Program-made: the position numbers and the translations under genes
In this document: positions 40,542 to 56,570 of the stretch, piece by piece
How positions within the stretch are numbered: position 1 is the stretch's first letter
Layout of the letters: every line of letters begins with the position of its first letter
Assembly (NCBI GenBank): GCA_964006375.1
Contig: OZ023262.1
Coordinates: 200,160,778-200,224,777, forward strand
DNA from: Tillus elongatus
Lineage: Eukaryota > Arthropoda > Insecta > Coleoptera > Cleridae
DNA: 64,000 nt
Direction of reading: 5' to 3'
The notes under the pieces: model-generated
The model's database searches: none
Seen by the model: the letters and a program-made list of their open reading frames with translations, nothing else
What the model was told of the DNA's origin: nothing

Positions 40542-42432
40542 CGCATTAAAAACGAAACAGACCGATTTGCGCCCAGAGATTTTTTTTTTGAGAAACTCTG
40601 AAACACGTTAATTTTAATATTGAGTGGGACATGTTTTGACATAAAGCTCAACTTTGTCACGTCAACCCCTTAAGGGTGGTGATAACAACCCTTATATTTT
40701 AAATAAGGAACATGGGTCGAGTGTTACGTCATTTGAAACCTCTTTCTTTTCTGAATTCACCACACTAACTGTTTGGAAGCTTTATCAACTCGTTTGAAAA
40801 TTATTCACAGTTGAAGATGCAAAAACGCATTTTACTCATTCCGATAAAAAATATGCTGATAGTCAATGTTTTGTTGGTTTGTAAACAAGACATTGACTAT
40901 CAGAAAATTTGTTATCGCAATGAGGGAAATGCGGTTTATTATTTCAGTTTACCGGTCGGTTTGATACTATGATAGAAAGAGTTGAAATAATTACTATTTA
41001 AAAAAAAACAATGACTGTGCCAACCGTACCGCAAATTTGTTTAATGAACGACATCTGAACAGACATGTTAACAGAAAACACAGTTTGGAGTTAGTTGCAA
41101 AGTTTCGACAAAGTGGTTCTGTAGCCAACAAAAAACGGGATCCTGAACGTGAATTTCCGGTTAGAAATGAGATTACTGAGATTGAAGTTTTAGGACAAAT
41201 CGCTGCAGACCCAACTTTGAGCACCAGAGAATTGGCCACTGTTTCAAACATCAAAAGAAGAACTATTCAGAGAATATTGAAGCATCATAAATTTCAACCG
41301 TATAAAATCCAGCTTGTACAACAACTGAATGAAGATGATTTTGATCGGCAGTTGGAATTTTGTGAAGTTATGACTGCACGAATAGCTGATAACAGGAACT
41401 TTCTGTTCAATATCTGTTTTTCAGACGAGTGTTCGTTTTTATTAAACTCTACAGTCAATCGTCATAATTGTCGTTATTGGGCAGATAATAATCCAAGAAA
41501 TTTTCACGAAGTCCACACTCAAACTCCACAGAAATTGAATGTCTGGACTGGCACTTTTTGAGACCGTTTAATCGGACCAATTTTTCTTGATAGCAATTTG
41601 AGTGGCGAAACGTATTTGGAGTTACTAGAAGATATCGTTTACCCTCTACTAATTGACATTGTTGAAAATGATGATCGCTATTAAGAAAATCAAATTATTG
41701 TTTCAACAAGATGGAGGTCCTCCGCATTTTTCACAACGTGTTGGGGAGTTTTTGAACAGAGCGTTTCCAGGACAATGGATTGGGCGTAGAGGTGCAATTG
41801 AGTGCCCCGCTAGATCACCGGATTTAACTCATTTAGACTTCTTTCTATGGGGCCATTTAAAGAGTGGAATTTGCGCAACAGGACCGAAGTCTCTGGAAGA
41901 ATTACGACGACGCATTGTTGAAGAATGCGGTCTAATAACTCCACAAATGCTCCAGAATGTCAGGGCTTGTTTTGAACAAAATCTGTACTTTTGTATGGAA
42001 GCTGGTGGTCAACAATTTGAACACTTACTTAACTGAATAAACATTTTTGAACGTTTGGTTGTGTTTTTTAGTTTTTTTTAACGAAGAATTGACTAATTAG
42101 TGCATTTCTTATCACAATTAATGAAAAACGTTCTTGCAACTCCAACTGTAAATAATTTTTAAACGAGTTGATAAAACTTCCAAAAAAATTTGTGAAAAAA
42201 ATTAGTGTGCTGAATTATAAAAAGAAAGAGCTTTCAAATGATGTAACACTTGAACCATGTTCCCTATTTAAAATATAAGGCTTGTTATCACCACCCTTAA
42301 GGGGTTGATGTGACAATGTTGAGTTTTATGTCAAAACATGTCCCCCTCAATATTAAAATTGACGTGTTTCAGCGTTTCTTTAAAAAAAAGTTCTCTGGAC
42401 GCAAATCGGTCTGTTTCGTTTTCAATGGACCA

Positions 42433-42434
<2 letters not shown>
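40541..42434 (+). mobile_element. Long-TIR mariner relative, nearly complete
   Basis: Left arm 40541-40850 (ACGAAACAGACCGATTTGCG...) and right arm about 42130-42434 (...CGCAAATCGGTCTGTTTCGT, then TTTCAATGGACCACT) are complementary at about 85-90% over some 300 bp. (TA)n lies outside both ends (40449-40540 and 42436-42499). The left outermost dozen bases have changed or been lost to the TA tract. One transposase gene sits between the arms. Confidence 0.85.
41007..42036 (+). pseudogene. D,D41D mariner-type transposase, one stop and one frameshift
   Basis: The best-preserved transposase in the window. N-terminus: NDCANRTANLFNERHLNRHV to AKFRQSGSV (first helix-turn-helix), STRELATVSNIKRRTIQRIL (second helix-turn-helix), FDRQLEFCEVM. 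Catalytic part: FSDECSFLLN with the first D, LNVWTGTF then a UGA stop at about 41560, IGPIFLDSNLSGETYLELLE. After a frameshift near 41680, FQQDGGPPHFSQRVGEF gives the second D, WIGRRGAIECPARSPDLTHL leads to DFFLWG with the third D, and the tail ends CMEAGGQQFEHLLN. There are 41 residues between the second and third D, as in rosa/visitor-type D,D41D elements. No clear ATG start is visible. All three catalytic D are intact. Confidence 0.85.
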
Positions 42435-42435
<1 letters not shown>

Positions 42436-42502
<67 letters not shown>

Positions 42503-43210
42503 GGTATTTGTTAAATACTAGATATTATTATCGAAAATTTATTAAGAAATAAAATTTAATGTCAGAGATTAAACTTTTATTTACCTTAAATTAAGAACAA
42601 AACAAACTCACACAACAACACAACACAAAATTTTCTTAAGCAAGAAATAAAACTAAACTTATATCGAAACTGATATAAAATAGATGCTTTGGCTCTCATT
42701 TGTTAAAATGTAATTCTTTAACAAACCCTCGTAAAAACTTATAAAAAATATAAAACACATCGCAAAATATATGTCGTATATTATTATAGAGATCATTATC
42801 CTCTCTAACTCTAGAAACCAAAAAATCTCTTAAAGATGTATTAACCTTTCCGTGACATTGTGGGATTCTTTTTGTACTGCAATCTCCGTTTCTGCATCTA
42901 ATTTTTTAACACATTTTTGCAGTCTTCGCATTTTATGTTATCCTAAAGAAATGTATTTAGTTACTTTTTTAAAGGTAACATTGATGAATTTTTCTTAATT
43001 AAAATTAAAAAATATATAGGCGGTGTACCGCGGTTACCCCCACGGGAGTTTATGTTACCGGTTATACATCGATACATATAGGTACATACCTCCCAGCAAA
43101 TCTTCTTTTCTTCTTTCCTCAAACAGAGTATGCAGTAATATACACAGTTTAACAAAACTCAAAAACAGAATAAAATTTAGTTTCATGATCCTTAAATAGT
43201 TATGTTACAT
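42436..43210. other. (TA)n, then AT-rich DNA without genes
   Basis: TA run at 42436-42499. Nothing recognised in the remainder. Confidence 0.5.
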
Positions 43211-44565
<1,355 letters not shown>

Positions 44566-44810
44566 AGTTTTTTTTAATTCAAATATTCAAATACATCATT
44601 TCCTTTTCCTACTTGCTAGTATTAATTTGAATATTACATTGTATTATATAAAATCTAATTATTTCCTCGGGGTACCTCACTTACACGGCACCGCACCGTC
44701 CTCGGCATGGTCTAAAACCTAAGTTATTTGGGCACGGTCACGAAAAGGTTAAAAGGTCAGTAAAATGCCCTTTATAAAGTAAACAAATAAATGCACACAT
44801 GTCGTCAAAT

Positions 44811-45216
44811 AACCGAAATGCTCCGAAATGTTCGTTCGGAAATCGAACAAAGATTTTCTAATTGTATGGAAGTGAGAGAAAACAATTTGAATATTTAATT
44901 AAATAACATTCTTTCATTCATTGATACTTTGTCTTATTCTTGGTTGATGATTTTATTGCCATATCCAAACAAAAAAAGTCGTATGTTGTCGTGAGCATAA
45001 TTGAAAATGTTTTAAATGAGGTATCACTCAACATAGGGTGCCATTTAAAATTTAAAGGTACTTTACGCCACTGCCTAAGGGGTAGGTTCCAAGACACCAC
45101 AACTTATGCCATCATATGCCTGCCCTGAAAACAAACCCAAAGCATCTTTTTTTTTTCTTTTTCTTATTCCGATATTTTCCAGGTGGAAATTTTTAATCGG
45201 CACGCCCTGTATACTA
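44811..45216 (+). pseudogene. Right end of a mariner relative (transposase tail)
   Basis: EMLRNVRSEIEQRFSNCMEV then ENNLNI and a stop match the C-terminal tail of mariner-type transposases (M-L-x-N-V...C-x-x-x-x-G-x-x-F-x-x-L). The non-coding part after it ends CGGCACGCCCTGTATA, a typical mariner terminus. Everything upstream of the tail is missing. Confidence 0.55.
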
Positions 45217-45371
45217 ACTTACTTGTAATGTCACCAAAAAATTTTAGACAACAACGTAAATTTGTGAATGTGGCACGTTGCATCAGCATAATGGCTGCCC
45301 GGCGACTTTTAATAGAACTTTGCCAAATTGTGGAAGATTTTATGAAATATTATGCAATATACGTTTATAAT

Positions 45372-45545
45372 GCCCCAAAACACCTCGAAATTCACCGAAA
45401 TACCTCGAAGTCTCCTCCCCAAAATACCTAGAAATTATCTGAAATACCTCGAAATTCCCTGAAATACCTCGAAATTCCCCGAAGCACCTTGACGTTGCCC
45501 GAAATACATAACAATGTCCTGAAATACCTCAGAATGCTCCGGGAA
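45372..45545 (+). repeat. 20-bp minisatellite
   Basis: About eight units of roughly ACCTCGAAATTCCCYGAAAT with drift between units. Confidence 0.85.
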
Positions 45546-45565
45546 TTCCTTACCTTATGGTGCAA

Positions 45566-45628
45566 GGTAAATCACTGAAGTATTTTAATGTACAATGCTT
45601 GTCCACAAAATGCCTCAGTGATTTACCC
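45566..45628. repeat. Short inverted repeat
   Basis: GGTAAATCACTGA and TCAGTGATTTACC enclose about 35 bp. Function unknown. Confidence 0.7.
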
Positions 45629-46279
45629 TCCGATCGTTGTCGTCAGTTTTTCTAGCGAACGGAATGTCGTACGATATGGCTTTTCATATTGAAATGACAG
45701 AAAAAATATCAGAAACTTTGGAGTGAATAGTTTATAAAAATTATATACTTTTAAGATAAGGTAAGTTGCGATATGAATTATAAAACCTATAAAAGTTCGC
45801 TACCATAACGCACTTGCTGCGTCCCGACTTCTTTTCTTTTGCAACAGTGTGTGAGACTTTCATTGATATTTGAGACAAAATCGAAATTTGAATATCCCCG
45901 ACAAAAATTATTATACTTGCGTTAATGGTGGACATCGCTATAACTTCGTTGGCGAAAGTGATGATATAGTGGGCATTAATTGAAACTAATTATCATTTCC
46001 GAGATTTCACAAGGTATCGTCTTACATCATAAATTGATACATCAATGTTTATTCAGAGATTAATTTACATATTTAATAATGTAAACGTTGTTGGTAAATT
46101 CGTAGTAGGTATGAAACAACCGCCCAATAACACAAAATAATTATTAAATTAAATATTATAAAGAATACTTTCCAATGTTTATAAACTTTCCAAACTATAG
46201 AGAAATATGTAAGACTGTTATTCTCATTAAAATTCAGTTTTTGTACGGTAAAATTTTATATAAAATGCTAAGCGAAGAT
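45629..46279. other. Mostly unassigned; GCAG-family scrap at 45788-45828
   Basis: CTACCATAACGCACTTGCTG followed by CGTCCC is the start of the GCAG family in minus orientation. Nothing else was recognised. Confidence 0.5.
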
Positions 46280-46346
46280 TGGAACATCTGATCAGCACCG
46301 ATAAGTACACTTGGACAACCCAAATCACCACAACTTTTTAAAAAAA

Positions 46347-46386
46347 CCTGATGAACATTTCACTAACCAAGTTAGTGTCATCAGAG
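46347..46386 (-). ncRNA. Hammerhead ribozyme (type I), complete core
   Basis: Minus strand: CT, CTGATGA (46384-46378), C, stem II ACTAAC-TTG-GTTAGT, GAAA (46361-46358), U-GTTC-A, UC with cleavage expected after 46350, then AGG. Compared with the 31-32 kb units, the single helix III pair changes from C-G to U-A and stem II changes in a pairing-preserving way. Confidence 0.8.
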
Positions 46387-46584
46387 AATGGATAATATAA
46401 AACATCTTACAGCTACAACTCTACTAATATTTTTGTGCGGACAGTCGGTCCATAACATATTAGCATATTTTGTTTGGCAGAAAGACCTGAATTATTTTAT
46501 TATCTATCGGACATGCCTCTGTCAACCGACTCACCATAGGCAGTAAGGTCAAGGTCATACAGTTTTTATTATTACTATATTAAG

Positions 46585-46823
<239 letters not shown>

Positions 46824-46924
46824 TTTTAATCAATTTTAGATTCTTCTAATCTATGTGGTGATTATTATCCCAAATATGGTGGGAAACGGAAGATCTATCT
46901 ATACTACCGTATCTTAATTGTGCT

Positions 46925-47695
46925 TAATGTTCATTAAATTGAATTTCAATACATCCTTTTATTTGTCAGACGTATCTAAGATTACAATCTCTACAACTTG
47001 TTTCATAAATTATCTACATTTTAGCGATACTATCTTTGTCTTTTGAATTACCTAGCAAGTTTTTTATAGTATTTTTGTCGAAAAAGTGAGTGGAAAATTG
47101 GCTTTTTTTAAAATGTCATCTAGACCTCTCGTAACTCGTGGTTTAAATGGTAAGCGAATAAAGCTTTTTTGGCTTTCTCTCTTCTACAAGTCGACGATTC
47201 CGCTAACATTTTCTTTGTTTTCTGTTTGTTGATAATTCCTGCACTAAGCAAGCAGTATATCAGTTATATTCGGCCACGTTCTTATTATACCTTATTCTTT
47301 GGCATATCTATTTTTACTTAAATGAAAATTAATTACCCTGTTTACTAAAAAAAATCCGACTGGCCATTTTTTGTGCGTATGTATGATGTGAGTCATTCAG
47401 AATGTAACTTAGAGTGATGGTTTCCTTCCTATGGACATTTAATTCTGAAGCGTCATTATTTTTTATAACTAGTACACCTAGAAAGTGTAATTTATTATTA
47501 ACTTCTAATTCGTGGGTAAATTTTATAGAATCAAATTGATTGTTCAATTTGGCAATAAAATCGTCTTTTTTGCAAATGATTGTGGTAAACACTGCGAAGA
47601 TATCATCCACATAACAAAGTCATACTCTAGAAAAATACTCATTTTCACTTTTAAGATCTATTTCAAATCTACCACCACTCTGAGTTAGATTCCGA
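46925..47695 (-). pseudogene. Penelope-like RT C-terminal part and GIY-YIG remnant
   Basis: Minus strand: CYVDDIFAVFTTIICKKDDF holds the Y-V-D-D active-site box. FDSIKFTHELEVNNKLHFLG, SYILNDSHHTYAQKMASRIF and, after stops and frameshifts, NVAEYN follow. Then come NTIKNLLGNSKDKDSIAKM, IIYETSCRDCNLRYV, IKGCIEIQFNEH. The last part is a degraded GIY-YIG nuclease (intact form: C-x-x-C-x-x-x-Y-I-G-Q-T). The order RT-linker-GIY-YIG is diagnostic for Penelope-like elements. Several stops; not functional. Confidence 0.8.
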
Positions 47696-47960
47696 ATGAC
47701 TCACATCATATGTACGCAAAAAAAGGTCAGTGTGAATGTTTTAGTAAACAGGTTAGTTAACTTTCCTTTAAACAAAAATATATATACCAAATAATTGGGG
47801 TATATTAAGAACGTGGCCGAATATAACGCATACGCTGCTTGCCTAGTGAAGAAATTAATTAACAAAGAGAAACAAAACAAAATGTTAGCGGAGTCAACGA
47901 CTTTTAGAAGAGAAAAAGCAGAAAAGAATTTTGTTTGCTAACTATTTGAATCAAGAATCA
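47683..47960 (+). pseudogene. Second Penelope-like RT fragment, inverted
   Basis: Plus strand: SHHMYAQKKVSVNVLVNRLV, NFPLNKNIYTK, then LGYIKNVAEYNAYAACLVKK and ESTTFRREKAEKNF. It covers the RT C-terminus and linker and is an inverted, diverged copy of 47110-47410. The two fragments therefore lie head to head around about 47545. Confidence 0.75.
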
Positions 47961-47990
47961 CGAGTGGTCTAGATATTATTTAAAAAACTC

Positions 47991-49637
<1,647 letters not shown>

Positions 49638-49912
49638 AAAAGACATTTTCGACAAAAAATACCTGATAGGTAACCCAAAAACAAGGATAGTAACGTTAAA
49701 ATGTCGGGAATTTTTGACATAAGTTAAGATTGTGATCCTAAATACATCGGATAAAGAAAAAGATCTATTGAAATTAGGTTTAATGTACATTTGGCACAAT
49801 TAAGATACGGTAATGTAGATAGATCTTTGGTTGCCCGTTATTTGGGATTATAATCACTATCTATATATAATGTAAATATAAATAATATTTTACTTAAATT
49901 ATACAAGGTGCC
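49638..49912. other. AT-rich spacer, nothing recognised
   Basis: No gene or repeat was identified between GCAG copy K and the next transposon. Confidence 0.4.
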
Positions 49913-50479
49913 CCATAATTAATTGGACATTAGCTCAGTGGTAATAGCTGCCACAAAAATAAAGCGGCTGTGCTCAACATGCCTTAGTAAAATGTTACTC
50001 GTTTTAGTTTTACGGGGTGTTTAAATATTTTTTCTTAAAATTATATGTTCAAATATCTTGAAAGTGGTTCAACGTATTATTATGAAATTTAACGTGGTAT
50101 TATTAGGCCTCATGCGTAATACGATGACGCTATGAATTTCACAACTGCCGCTTGGTGGCGCCACCGACAGCTACACTGGTCCATTAATATGGTCATAATT
50201 TTTTGTCCACATTGTATGTACAATTTCGAACAAAAATAAAGAAAGCCCATTTAGTCTCATACAAAAAAAGTATACTTCTTTAAAGTCGTAAAAGTTGACC
50301 GTTTCCAAAATAAACGTATTTTTCAATGGAAACCGAAAATCTGTATTATTTACTTTGTGGCTAAGTATGTTATGGCATCAACTAAGAACTTGTTAACTAT
50401 AAATAGTCAAAATCGATTGACTTTCATTGTCACTTTATTCTTGTTATTTGCGTTAAAGTGCCGCGTCATAATGATTTTT

Positions 50480-51842
50480 CAAATTCACAAATGCGAGATA
50501 TGGCTTGTCCTTATGCCCAGGGAAATTTTTGTTCGCGCAGAGCAACACAGCGCTATTTTTAGCTTTATCCTGATAGAAGGCAACCAAACTATAAAACTTT
50601 TAGAGCACTGTACGATAGATTAGGTAAAACATTTCATCTCAAAAACAGAAATGCAGAAAGACCGAGTGTAATTGATGCTGATGTCGAAGACGAAATCATA
50701 GTTCGTATTGTAGAAGACGCAGAAACTAGAACGAGACGTGTTAGTGCAACAACGGGTATGAGCAAATCTTCGGTGTCCAGAATCATACGCAAAGAAAAGC
50801 TGCATCCGTATCATTTTACTCGAGTTCAGCAGCTTTTACCGCAGCACTTACCAAGAAGACTTCAATTTTGCCAGTTAATGAGAGAACGCTATTTAGAGGA
50901 TCCAATGTTCGACAAGAAAATTGTATTTATTGATGAAGCCTTATTCACCAAAAGAGGTATGTTCTATTTGCGGAATAGCCATACCTATGCGATTGAAAAT
51001 CCTCATGCTATTCGCGAACATCATTTTCAACATGAATTTTCAAGGAATATTTGGTGTGGAATTCTTCAAAATTGTATTGTGGGACCATTTGAACTTCCAC
51101 CTAGACTTAACGGAGCAACGTACCTCTTGTTTTTGGGAAAGAATTTACCGATACTTTTCGAAGATGTACCTTTAACTTTAAGGACTGACTCTTGGTTCAT
51201 GCATAATGGTGCCCCAGCACATTACATCCGAGATGTGCAAAATTATTTAGATGAAATTTACCTAAGGGTAGATGCATTCTCACAACAATTAGAACCATAG
51301 ACCGGTTTCGCTCTAATTAGAGCTAGTCGGTACCGTACTGACGAGCTTTAATTAGAGCGAAACCGGTTTACGGTTCTAATTGCTGTGAGAATGCATCTAG
51401 CCTTACATATTTTGTCCCTATATTAGGGTATAAAAGGGCCAGGGCTGACAATTTATTAAATTGTTAGTTGGTTGTATACAGTCTCTATTTTTTAACATTG
51501 TTTGGAGCTGGCGTGACAACATACTACTTGATTCCGCAACTAGGTGGAGACACACTCACCACTCACTTAGTGATGAAATTTACCCTCAAAGGAAGATTGG
51601 CAGAGGTAGTGTGCACCCATGTCCAGCGCGTAGTCCTGACTTAAATCCGCGATATTTTTACTTTTGGAGTTATTTAGAGTTACTGACCTACAAAGATCAA
51701 ATATATAACCGCCAGCAAATATGAGAAAAGATCGTAGAGATCAGAACTCAACAAAATTCATTTTTTAAAGTAAGAGATAATTTTAATAAACGGGTGAGAA
51801 AATGTATTGCTGTAAATGGTGAACATTTTGAGCACTTACTAT
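50480..51842 (+). pseudogene. D,D41D mariner-type transposase, interrupted
   Basis: N-terminal pieces in two frames: YPDRRQPNYKTFRALYDRLG, DEIIVRIVEDAETRTRRVSA and SKSSVSRIIRKEKLHPYHFT (helix-turn-helix and linker). Catalytic part: IVFIDEALFTKRG with the first D, NIWCGILQNCIVGPFELPPR and FMHNGAPAHYIRDVQNYLDE, where the second catalytic D is N. After the insertion: IYPQRKIGRG and CPARSPDLNPRYFYFWSYLE, where the third D is Y, spacing 41. The tail ends KCIAVNGEHFEHLL. With two catalytic residues changed it was dead even without the insertion. Confidence 0.85.
51263..51571 (+). mobile_element. 309-bp insertion with long hairpin and TATA box
   Basis: It splits the transposase cleanly and is flanked by the 13-bp duplication GATGAAATTTACC (51250-51262 and 51572-51584). 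The first 143 bp form a near-perfect hairpin (arms of about 66 bp, e.g. GATGCATTCTCACA and TGTGAGAATGCATC). Then TATAAAAGGGCCAGGGC (51429) looks like a core promoter. There is no poly-A, no recognised tRNA boxes and no coding sequence. Family unknown. Confidence 0.75.
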
Positions 51843-52557
51843 GATTTTTTGTTGTTTTGCATCTAAAGTAGCAGTTTAATTTTAGATTAATTTAATTAGG
51901 TAGATTAATTCAATTTGTAAAAATCTTTCGGATATCCATTTTGGTAATTATTTCTTTTTAACTAATAGTTTTATACATGTTATTTTATTGAATGGCTTTG
52001 TTGAATCCGTATTAAAAATGTTTCTTTCGATAACGTACATTCTATTGTGCTAAAAAGTATCTACAACAGATACACATAATTTGCACTAAGATCGAAGCCT
52101 TCGAGAATACATAATGTTTGCGCATAATCGTTAATTTAATTTCATTGAAAAAGTACGTTTATTTTCAAAACAGTCAACTTTTTCGACTTCAAAGAAGTCT
52201 ACCTTTTTGTGTGAAGCTAAATGGGCTTTCTTTAATTTTGTTCGAAAATATGCATACAATGTAGACAAAAAACTATGACCATATTAATGAACCAGTGTTG
52301 CTGTCGGTGGCGCCACCCAGCGGCAGTGGTGAAATTGATACCGTCATCGTATTACTCATTATGCCTAATAATACCATGCCACATTCCATAATAATATGTT
52401 GAACCACTTTCAAGATATTTGAAAAAATAGTTTTACGAAACATTATTTAAACACCCTGTAAAACGAGTAAGATTTTGCTAAGGCATGTTGAGCCCAATCG
52501 CTTTATTTTTGTATTAGCTATCTATCACCCCTTAGTAATGTCCAATTAATTATGGGG

Positions 52558-52561
<4 letters not shown>

Positions 52562-52639
<78 letters not shown>
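52562..52639. repeat. (TA)n microsatellite between transposon end and palindrome
   Basis: About 39 TA units. A second run at 52849-52922 lies on the other side of the palindrome. Confidence 0.95.
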
Positions 52640-52643
<4 letters not shown>

Positions 52644-52844
52644 CCCCATAATTAATTGGACATTACTAAGGGGTGATAGATAGCTAATACAAAAATAAAG
52701 CGATTGGGCTCAACATGCCTTAGCAAAATCTTACTCGTTTTACAGTAAAACGAGTAAGATTTTGCTAAGGCATGTTGAGCCCAATCGCTTTATTTTTGTA
52801 TTAGCTATCTATCACCCCTTAGTAATGTCCAATTAATTATGGGG

Positions 52845-52848
<4 letters not shown>
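52640..52848. mobile_element. Perfect 209-bp palindromic MITE
   Basis: Arms 52640-52743 and 52745-52848 (104 bp each) are exact reverse complements around a single A at 52744. The right arm also appears identical to 52458-52561, the outer 104 bp of the right end of the neighbouring mariner relative. It carries both terminal sequences and no coding sequence. Confidence 0.9.
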
Positions 52849-54240
<1,392 letters not shown>

Positions 54241-54249
54241 TGCCAATAA

Positions 54250-54905
54250 TTAACTATCAAATGCGATTCTCTCGACTACCCCTCCGTCTATTCGAATACA
54301 TTTTTCGATTCTTTGAGGATTTTGTTTTGCTACCCGTTTAAATTCCGGGATCATGATGTCTTGATACGCTTGCCTTATTCTGGCACAAATTATATCTCGA
54401 TTTTTGGGCCTTGTTTTATAAACTTTATTTTTTATCATTCTCCAAAAATAAAAATCGAGAGGTGTAATATGGGAAGACCTTGGAGGCCACAATTCAAAAG
54501 GACTGTTTCTTCCTATCCAGCTCATATTTGGTTCAACCATTGACGAACAAATCTTTGAATTTTAGATGGATGTAGGATCTAGCTGCAAGTACCTACATAT
54601 CTTGTTGCACACTAGGAGGAATATTGTGAATTGCATCCCAAAATGCCCATTCAAAGAAGTTAACTAACCGATCACCATTTAATGGTTGATTAAAGAAAAA
54701 AGAACCTATTATTTGATCTCCTAAAATCCCACACCAGACGTTGACTTTCTGGGTATATTGATCTTGAATAATGGGAGGAAGTTGGGGATATCTCAACTTA
54801 AACTCTGCAGCAACTTCTCTGTTACTACGAACATGATCACTAAACAACCGGATTATTTCGGACAATTTTTCTTTCTATAGAACACCTTATATTTTCCTTT
54901 AATCT
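54250..54905 (-). pseudogene. Mariner-type transposase, internally deleted (duplicate 1)
   Basis: Minus strand: MSEIIRLFSDHVRSNREVAA, EFKLRYPQLPPI (N-terminal helix-turn-helix start) joins directly to QYTQKVNVWCGILGDQIIGS. IPPSVQQDM (second catalytic D) follows, then SWIGR, LWPPRSSHITPLDFYFW with the third D, and a tail KCIRIDGGVVERIAF. About 560 bp present in duplicate 2, encoding the second helix-turn-helix and first catalytic D, is missing here. Confidence 0.75.
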
Positions 54906-55385
54906 GAAATAATCAGCTCTACAATACCGTTAAGAGACCTAAAGCCAATTAGAGGAGCTGGGCGGTGTAAACAAGCTGCAAAGAAGCTAGACCTGCTAAG
55001 TGTAAAAAAGGTCACCTTACAGAAGTCCAAAGAAATAATAGTCCCTCCACCAACCGTTAGTGGTCACAAACCTACCACTCTGTTTTTTACACAAAAAACT
55101 CTCAGTTTACCTAATTAAAAAAAACTAGGAAAGGAGGAAACTATACCACAAAACAAAAAGTCTGGGCACACCAAGTGCGTTATGGTAGTGAATTTTTATA
55201 GAAATGATCTGGCACTAAACATTTTTTATAACTTTTTTCTGTAACATAGAAATTTATATTTTGGTATATAGTTTTCTTTTAATGACATAAATTTGTGTAC
55301 CAAATTTGACTACCATAGCTTCTTTATTTTTTCCGAAAGGAAGCCCAAAATTTTCCCGTAAAACCTTGTTGGCTAACGAAATTGG
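54300..55385. repeat. Tandem segmental duplication, unit 1
   Basis: Contains the transposase C-terminal part (minus strand), a unique spacer and a GCAG-related fragment (55161-55385, TGGGCACACCAAGTGCGTTA). The whole order recurs at 55395-57330. Confidence 0.8.
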
Positions 55386-55394
55386 AACTACGTT

Positions 55395-56570
55395 TTTCGA
55401 TTATTTGAGAATTTTGTTTTGCTACCCGTTTAAATTTCGGGATGCTGATTTCTTGACACGCTTACCTTATTCTGGCACAAATTATATCTCGATTTTTGGG
55501 CCTTGTTTTATAAACTTTATTTTTTATCATTCCCCAAAAATAAAAATCGGGAGGTGTAATATGGGAAGACCTTGGAGGCCACAATTCAAAAGGACTGTTT
55601 CTTTCTATCCAGCGCATATTTGGTTCAACCATTGACGAACAAATCCTTGAATTTTAGATGGATGCAGGATCTAGCTGCAAGTACCTACATATCCTGTCGC
55701 ACACTAGGAGGAAGATTGTTAATTGCATCCCAAAATTCCCATTCAAAGAAGTTAATTAGACGGTCACCATTTAATGGTTGATTAAAAAAAAGGAACCTAT
55801 TATTTGGTCTCCTAAAATCCCACACCAGACATTTTCTTTCTGGGTATATTGATCTTTATAGTTATAGTATAACCCAGTGAGAATTATCGCTGAAAAATTT
55901 TCTACAGTTTTGGGACGATGCAGACCCATTAGTGGTGAATGTAGCCTCATAAGTAAACATAATGTTCTTCAAAAAAAATTTGTCATTGTAAAAGTTGTCT
56001 TTTACTATTATCACCTTCTTTCAATGTATGTAAGAACTTTGGTTTACAGGGCTTGATCTTGTGACGCATAAAATATCTTCTGATTTTATCTTTACTAATA
56101 TTTATTTCAGACGATATCTGATTTTCTAATAACAATGATATATCACACGATACGATCACATCTTACCTGATATTAAAATTTGCAAAAAATCGCTTCTACG
56201 AAGAGTGATTTCTAAGGGACGCCACTAATTTGTTTAGTGATCCAAATATTGATAGTTCAGCCTAACTTTGATGTTTATAGCATTTCTGTACATGTATTTG
56301 TCCGAATTGCCGCCAATATATCGTTATCCTGAGGATGTGGGTGTATTCGACGATGATCATTCTGATGGATTTTAATAACACTAAATAACTAAAAAAAGCA
56401 TTTATTTATAGCGTCTGCTTTTCAATGAATAATGGGAGGAGGTTGGGGATATCTCAAGTTAAACTCTGTAGCAACTTCTATGTTACTACGAACATGATCA
56501 CTAAACAACCGGATTATCTCAGACAATTTTCCTTTCCATAGAACAACTTATATTTTCCTCCAATCTGAAA
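55395..56570 (-). pseudogene. Mariner-type transposase (duplicate 2), more complete but decayed
   Basis: Minus strand: an N-terminal piece like EVATEFNLRYPQPPPI, then a middle part absent from duplicate 1 with SSEINISKDKIRRYFMRHKI and KPKFLHTLKEGD (second helix-turn-helix and linker). A block equivalent to TDEATFTTNG is degraded to TYEATFTTNG, so the first D is lost. NVWCGILGDQ-like sequence and the WPPRS...TPLDFYFW-type end follow. Many stops and frameshifts. It shows what duplicate 1 has lost. Confidence 0.7.

Larger units (their letters stand above)
49913..52561 (+). mobile_element. Long-TIR mariner relative, 2.65 kb
   Basis: Left arm 49913-50345 (GGTGCCCCATAATTAATTGG...) and right arm 52135-52561 (...CCAATTAATTATGGGGCACT) are complementary over about 430 bp. 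Conserved blocks include GGTGGCGCCACC and CATGCCTTAG. TA-rich DNA flanks both ends. A transposase gene, broken by a 309-bp insertion, lies between. Confidence 0.85.

Noticed and set aside
55306..55635. 109-codon plus-strand frame repeated at 54313-54543
   Set aside because: It is the antisense of the duplicated mariner transposase end, whose minus-strand reading has clear family motifs.
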